Program-made: the position numbers and the translations under genes
In this document: positions 62,264-64,000 of the stretch, piece after piece
How positions within the stretch are numbered: the first letter of the stretch is position 1
Layout: each line of letters opens with the position of its first letter
The notes under the pieces: model-generated
The model's input: the letters and a program-made list of their open reading frames with translations, nothing else
Told to the model about the DNA's origin: nothing
The model's database searches: none
NCBI GenBank assembly: GCA_020722565.1
Contig: DYKO01000005.1
Coordinates: 124,001-188,000 of the forward strand
Origin: Rikenella microfusus
GTDB lineage: Bacteria; Bacteroidota; Bacteroidia; Bacteroidales; Tenuifilaceae
Reading direction: 5' to 3'
DNA length: 64,000 nucleotides

Positions 62264-62702
62264 CGTAGTCGTAAAAAATAAGAAGGCCACCTTTCAGTTC
62301 GAAATTCTGGAAACATACACCGCCGGAATTGTACTAAAGGGAACCGAAATAAAATCGATACGGCTGGGGAAGGCCAGCTTTGTGGATTCGTACTGCCATT
62401 TCATAGGCAATGAGTTATGGATCAAGGGGCTTCATATTGCAGAATACGCCTGGGGGACATACAACAATCACGACCCCAAACAGGAGCGAAAGCTCCTGCT
62501 TACCCGGAAGGAGCTCATTAAGCTCAAGCGTCGCTCCGAGGAAAAGGTGCTTACCATTATTGCGCTCAAACTCTTCATAAACGAGCGGGGTCTGGCTAAG
62601 GTTGATATTGCCCTGGCACGGGGTAAGCAGCTACACGATAAACGCGAGGATCTAAAGCATAAAGATGCCCGGCGCGAAATGGACCGGGCAATGAAACAAT
62701 AG
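62247..62702 (+). CDS. smpB: SsrA-binding protein SmpB
   Basis: SmpB binds the tRNA-like part of tmRNA and takes it into the A site of stalled ribosomes. The 151-residue protein shows [61 protein letters not shown] and [11 protein letters not shown]. The basic tail [26 protein letters not shown] reaches the mRNA channel. It overlaps the upstream small membrane protein gene. Its RNA partner ssrA is 14 kb away in this window. Confidence 0.97.
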   Translation: MKTNNSVVVKNKKATFQFEILETYTAGIVLKGTEIKSIRLGKASFVDSYCHFIGNELWIKGLHIAEYAWGTYNNHDPKQERKLLLTRKELIKLKRRSEEKVLTIIALKLFINERGLAKVDIALARGKQLHDKREDLKHKDARREMDRAMKQ

Positions 62703-62716
62703 TATTAGGTTAGATG

Positions 62717-63331
62717 CTATTTAATCAATCCTAAGCCCTCTTTTGCGCTCGAACTGGATGGATCGTAAAGTAAAGCCTTTTGGAATAGTACTTTAGCCTC
62801 CTTCACCTTACCCAACTGATAGTTGGTCCACCCCAGCATTAAAACGCCATAATAGTCGAAGGGGTAAAGATTTACAACCTTACTGAAATAGTTATAGGCC
62901 TTGTTATAATCCTTGTTTTCATAACCGATTAGACCCATACGATAGAGAACAAGGGTATTATTAGGATCGATTGAAAGAATTTTATTGTAATGCTCAACCA
63001 CAGCACCCCAGTTGCCCATAGCCGATTCAGGCAATACTATGCCAAGACGAGGTTCAATGGCATAAGGCATAAGGTCAATGGCCTTTGAGTAGTAACCAAT
63101 TGATTCACTAAATTGCCCCTGCATGTAGGTTAGCCAACCCAAACGCAAATTGACCTCATACGATTTAGCATCATAATAAGCTTTCAACTTTTTTGCAGCA
63201 TCAGCATAGTTGCCTTCCTTTTCCTTAGCGTAGCTGGAGGCAAACGCAGCCGATAATTTGCTAAAATCCTGTGCTATCAAGTTTAATGAGAGCAGCATAA
63301 GCACAAGAAGAATAACTTTTTTTGTTTTCAT
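62717..63331 (-). CDS. Exported tetratricopeptide-repeat protein
   Basis: A 204-residue protein with a signal peptide (MKTKKVILLVLMLLSLNLIA). About four TPR units follow: YAKEKEGNYADAAKKLKAYYD, VNLRLGWLTYMQGQFSESIGYY, VLYRMGLIGYENKDYNKAYNYF and GVLMLGWTNYQLGKVKEAKVLF. It probably scaffolds partners in the periplasm. It begins 2 bases after the stop of the barrel-like gene, so the two form an operon and may act together. Confidence 0.88.
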   Translation of the reverse strand: MKTKKVILLVLMLLSLNLIAQDFSKLSAAFASSYAKEKEGNYADAAKKLKAYYDAKSYEVNLRLGWLTYMQGQFSESIGYYSKAIDLMPYAIEPRLGIVLPESAMGNWGAVVEHYNKILSIDPNNTLVLYRMGLIGYENKDYNKAYNYFSKVVNLYPFDYYGVLMLGWTNYQLGKVKEAKVLFQKALLYDPSSSSAKEGLGLIK

Positions 63332-63333
63332 GG

Positions 63334-64000
63334 CTATATAAATTTTATGGTTAGCGTTGCATTTATTCCAAACGAATTTAAATCCTCCCTATTGATTCTG
63401 ACATGATTATCTAAATCCCACGAATAGTTGTAAATTTTAGAGGAATTTGCGCTTATTCTAAGTGAAAATTTTTGTGCAGGAATAATAATAGAACCATAAA
63501 AGTTATTTACAGGGATGATGTATGAGTTATTAATAATCAACCCAGAGTTACGCGAGTAAAGGAATGAATTTCCTGTCATAAAACCTGATTCTACCCATAA
63601 ATATTTAAATACTTTAAAACCCAACTCGAGATTCAATTGGTATGTATTTCCCCAAACATTATCAACCTGATAGTAACCGCTTAGCGTTGAATACAGGTTA
63701 AGGTTTGAAAAGGGAAGGTAGGTAATGTATCCTTCGGCAGCAAACTGTTTTGAAATTCCATAACTACTATAATTCAATCCCATTCTATTTCTAAGATACC
63801 AACCGTTGTACAAGATACTTAAACCAACCAATGATTCGGTTGAAAGTTCAAGATACGAGGAGCTTCTACGTCCAAAGGTCGAAGTATTATTTTCGGTTGT
63901 AAAAAACGCCAAATGGGTATAGCCAACTATTTCCCAACCCTCGGAAACTAAAGTTTTAACATTTAGGTATATTTGATTTTGGCTTGCATTACCATGTGTT
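63334..64000 (-). CDS. Outer-membrane beta-barrel-like protein (partial, N-terminus outside window)
   Basis: The minus-strand frame stays open from the window edge to the stop at 63334, giving 222 residues of C-terminal sequence. Residues before the TTG at 63912 (for example SQNQIYLNVKTLVSEGWEIV) are in character with the rest, so the gene is cut by the window rather than starting inside it. The sequence alternates hydrophobic and polar residues in strand-length units rich in Tyr, Ser and Asn (LNLYSTLSGYYQVDNVWG, YQLNLELGFKVFKYLWVESG) and ends in TLTIKFI. That is consistent with an outer-membrane barrel ending in an aromatic strand. It is followed at 2 bases by the exported TPR gene. Confidence 0.72.
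   Translation of the reverse strand, partial: THGNASQNQIYLNVKTLVSEGWEIVGYTHLAFFTTENNTSTFGRRSSSYLELSTESLVGLSILYNGWYLRNRMGLNYSSYGISKQFAAEGYITYLPFSNLNLYSTLSGYYQVDNVWGNTYQLNLELGFKVFKYLWVESGFMTGNSFLYSRNSGLIINNSYIIPVNNFYGSIIIPAQKFSLRISANSSKIYNYSWDLDNHVRINREDLNSFGINATLTIKFI

Overview
The window is chromosomal DNA of a Bacteroidota bacterium, probably a Bacteroidales-like anaerobe. Indicators are the 287-residue primary sigma factor beginning MRQLKIVKQ, -7 boxes of the form TAnnTTTG with almost no Shine-Dalgarno sequences, a type IX secretion sorting domain, a tmRNA tag ending in NYALAA, and pyruvate:ferredoxin oxidoreductase (anaerobic metabolism). The genus cannot be fixed from sequence alone. No insertion sequence, prophage, CRISPR array or canonical tRNA gene was seen.

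0-15 kb: a partial RluA-type pseudouridine synthase and panB, then dnaK. A long plus-strand cluster follows: a MORN-repeat protein, a T9SS subtilase, xseA, two paralogous TPR sensor histidine kinases, xseB, and a receiver-PAS-adenylate cyclase. The two kinases separate the two subunits of exonuclease VII.

15-25 kb: cytidine deaminase and an aspartate ammonia-lyase with an N-terminal cyclic-nucleotide-binding-like domain. Next is a divergent locus of a trypsin-fold protein without its catalytic histidine, a 36-residue membrane peptide and a NACHT NTPase, which resembles a conflict/defence module. It is followed by a BadF-type sugar kinase with an orphan peptide-binding lipoprotein, a candidate small RNA or leader, a hypothetical protein, a Crp/Fnr regulator and a glycosyltransferase.

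26-31 kb: rpoD, rpe and pabA/trpG, then a decaying stretch with a frameshifted TetR gene and two tandem copies of a membrane protein family, both broken by in-frame stops.

31-38 kb: an aromatic amino acid operon (tyrA, DAHP synthase-chorismate mutase, aroB, aroD, aroE, aroA, aroC). It is preceded by two consecutive transcription attenuators, each with its own tyrosine-rich leader peptide. This tandem attenuator is the most striking regulatory structure in the window.

38-56 kb: a saccharopine/alanine dehydrogenase-like enzyme, nifJ, a propeller-containing LytS-type kinase, a lipoprotein nuclease, tmRNA (ssrA), two large membrane proteins (GT-C-like and DUF2079-like) and two exported peptidases (M28, S9).

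56-64 kb: an AT-rich accessory-looking stretch with an MBL-fold hydrolase (which has an unusual strong Shine-Dalgarno), a YeeE/YedE sulfur transporter and a cation/proton antiporter. Then come miaA, a small membrane protein, smpB (partner of the tmRNA 14 kb away), a TPR protein and a partial barrel-like protein running off the window.
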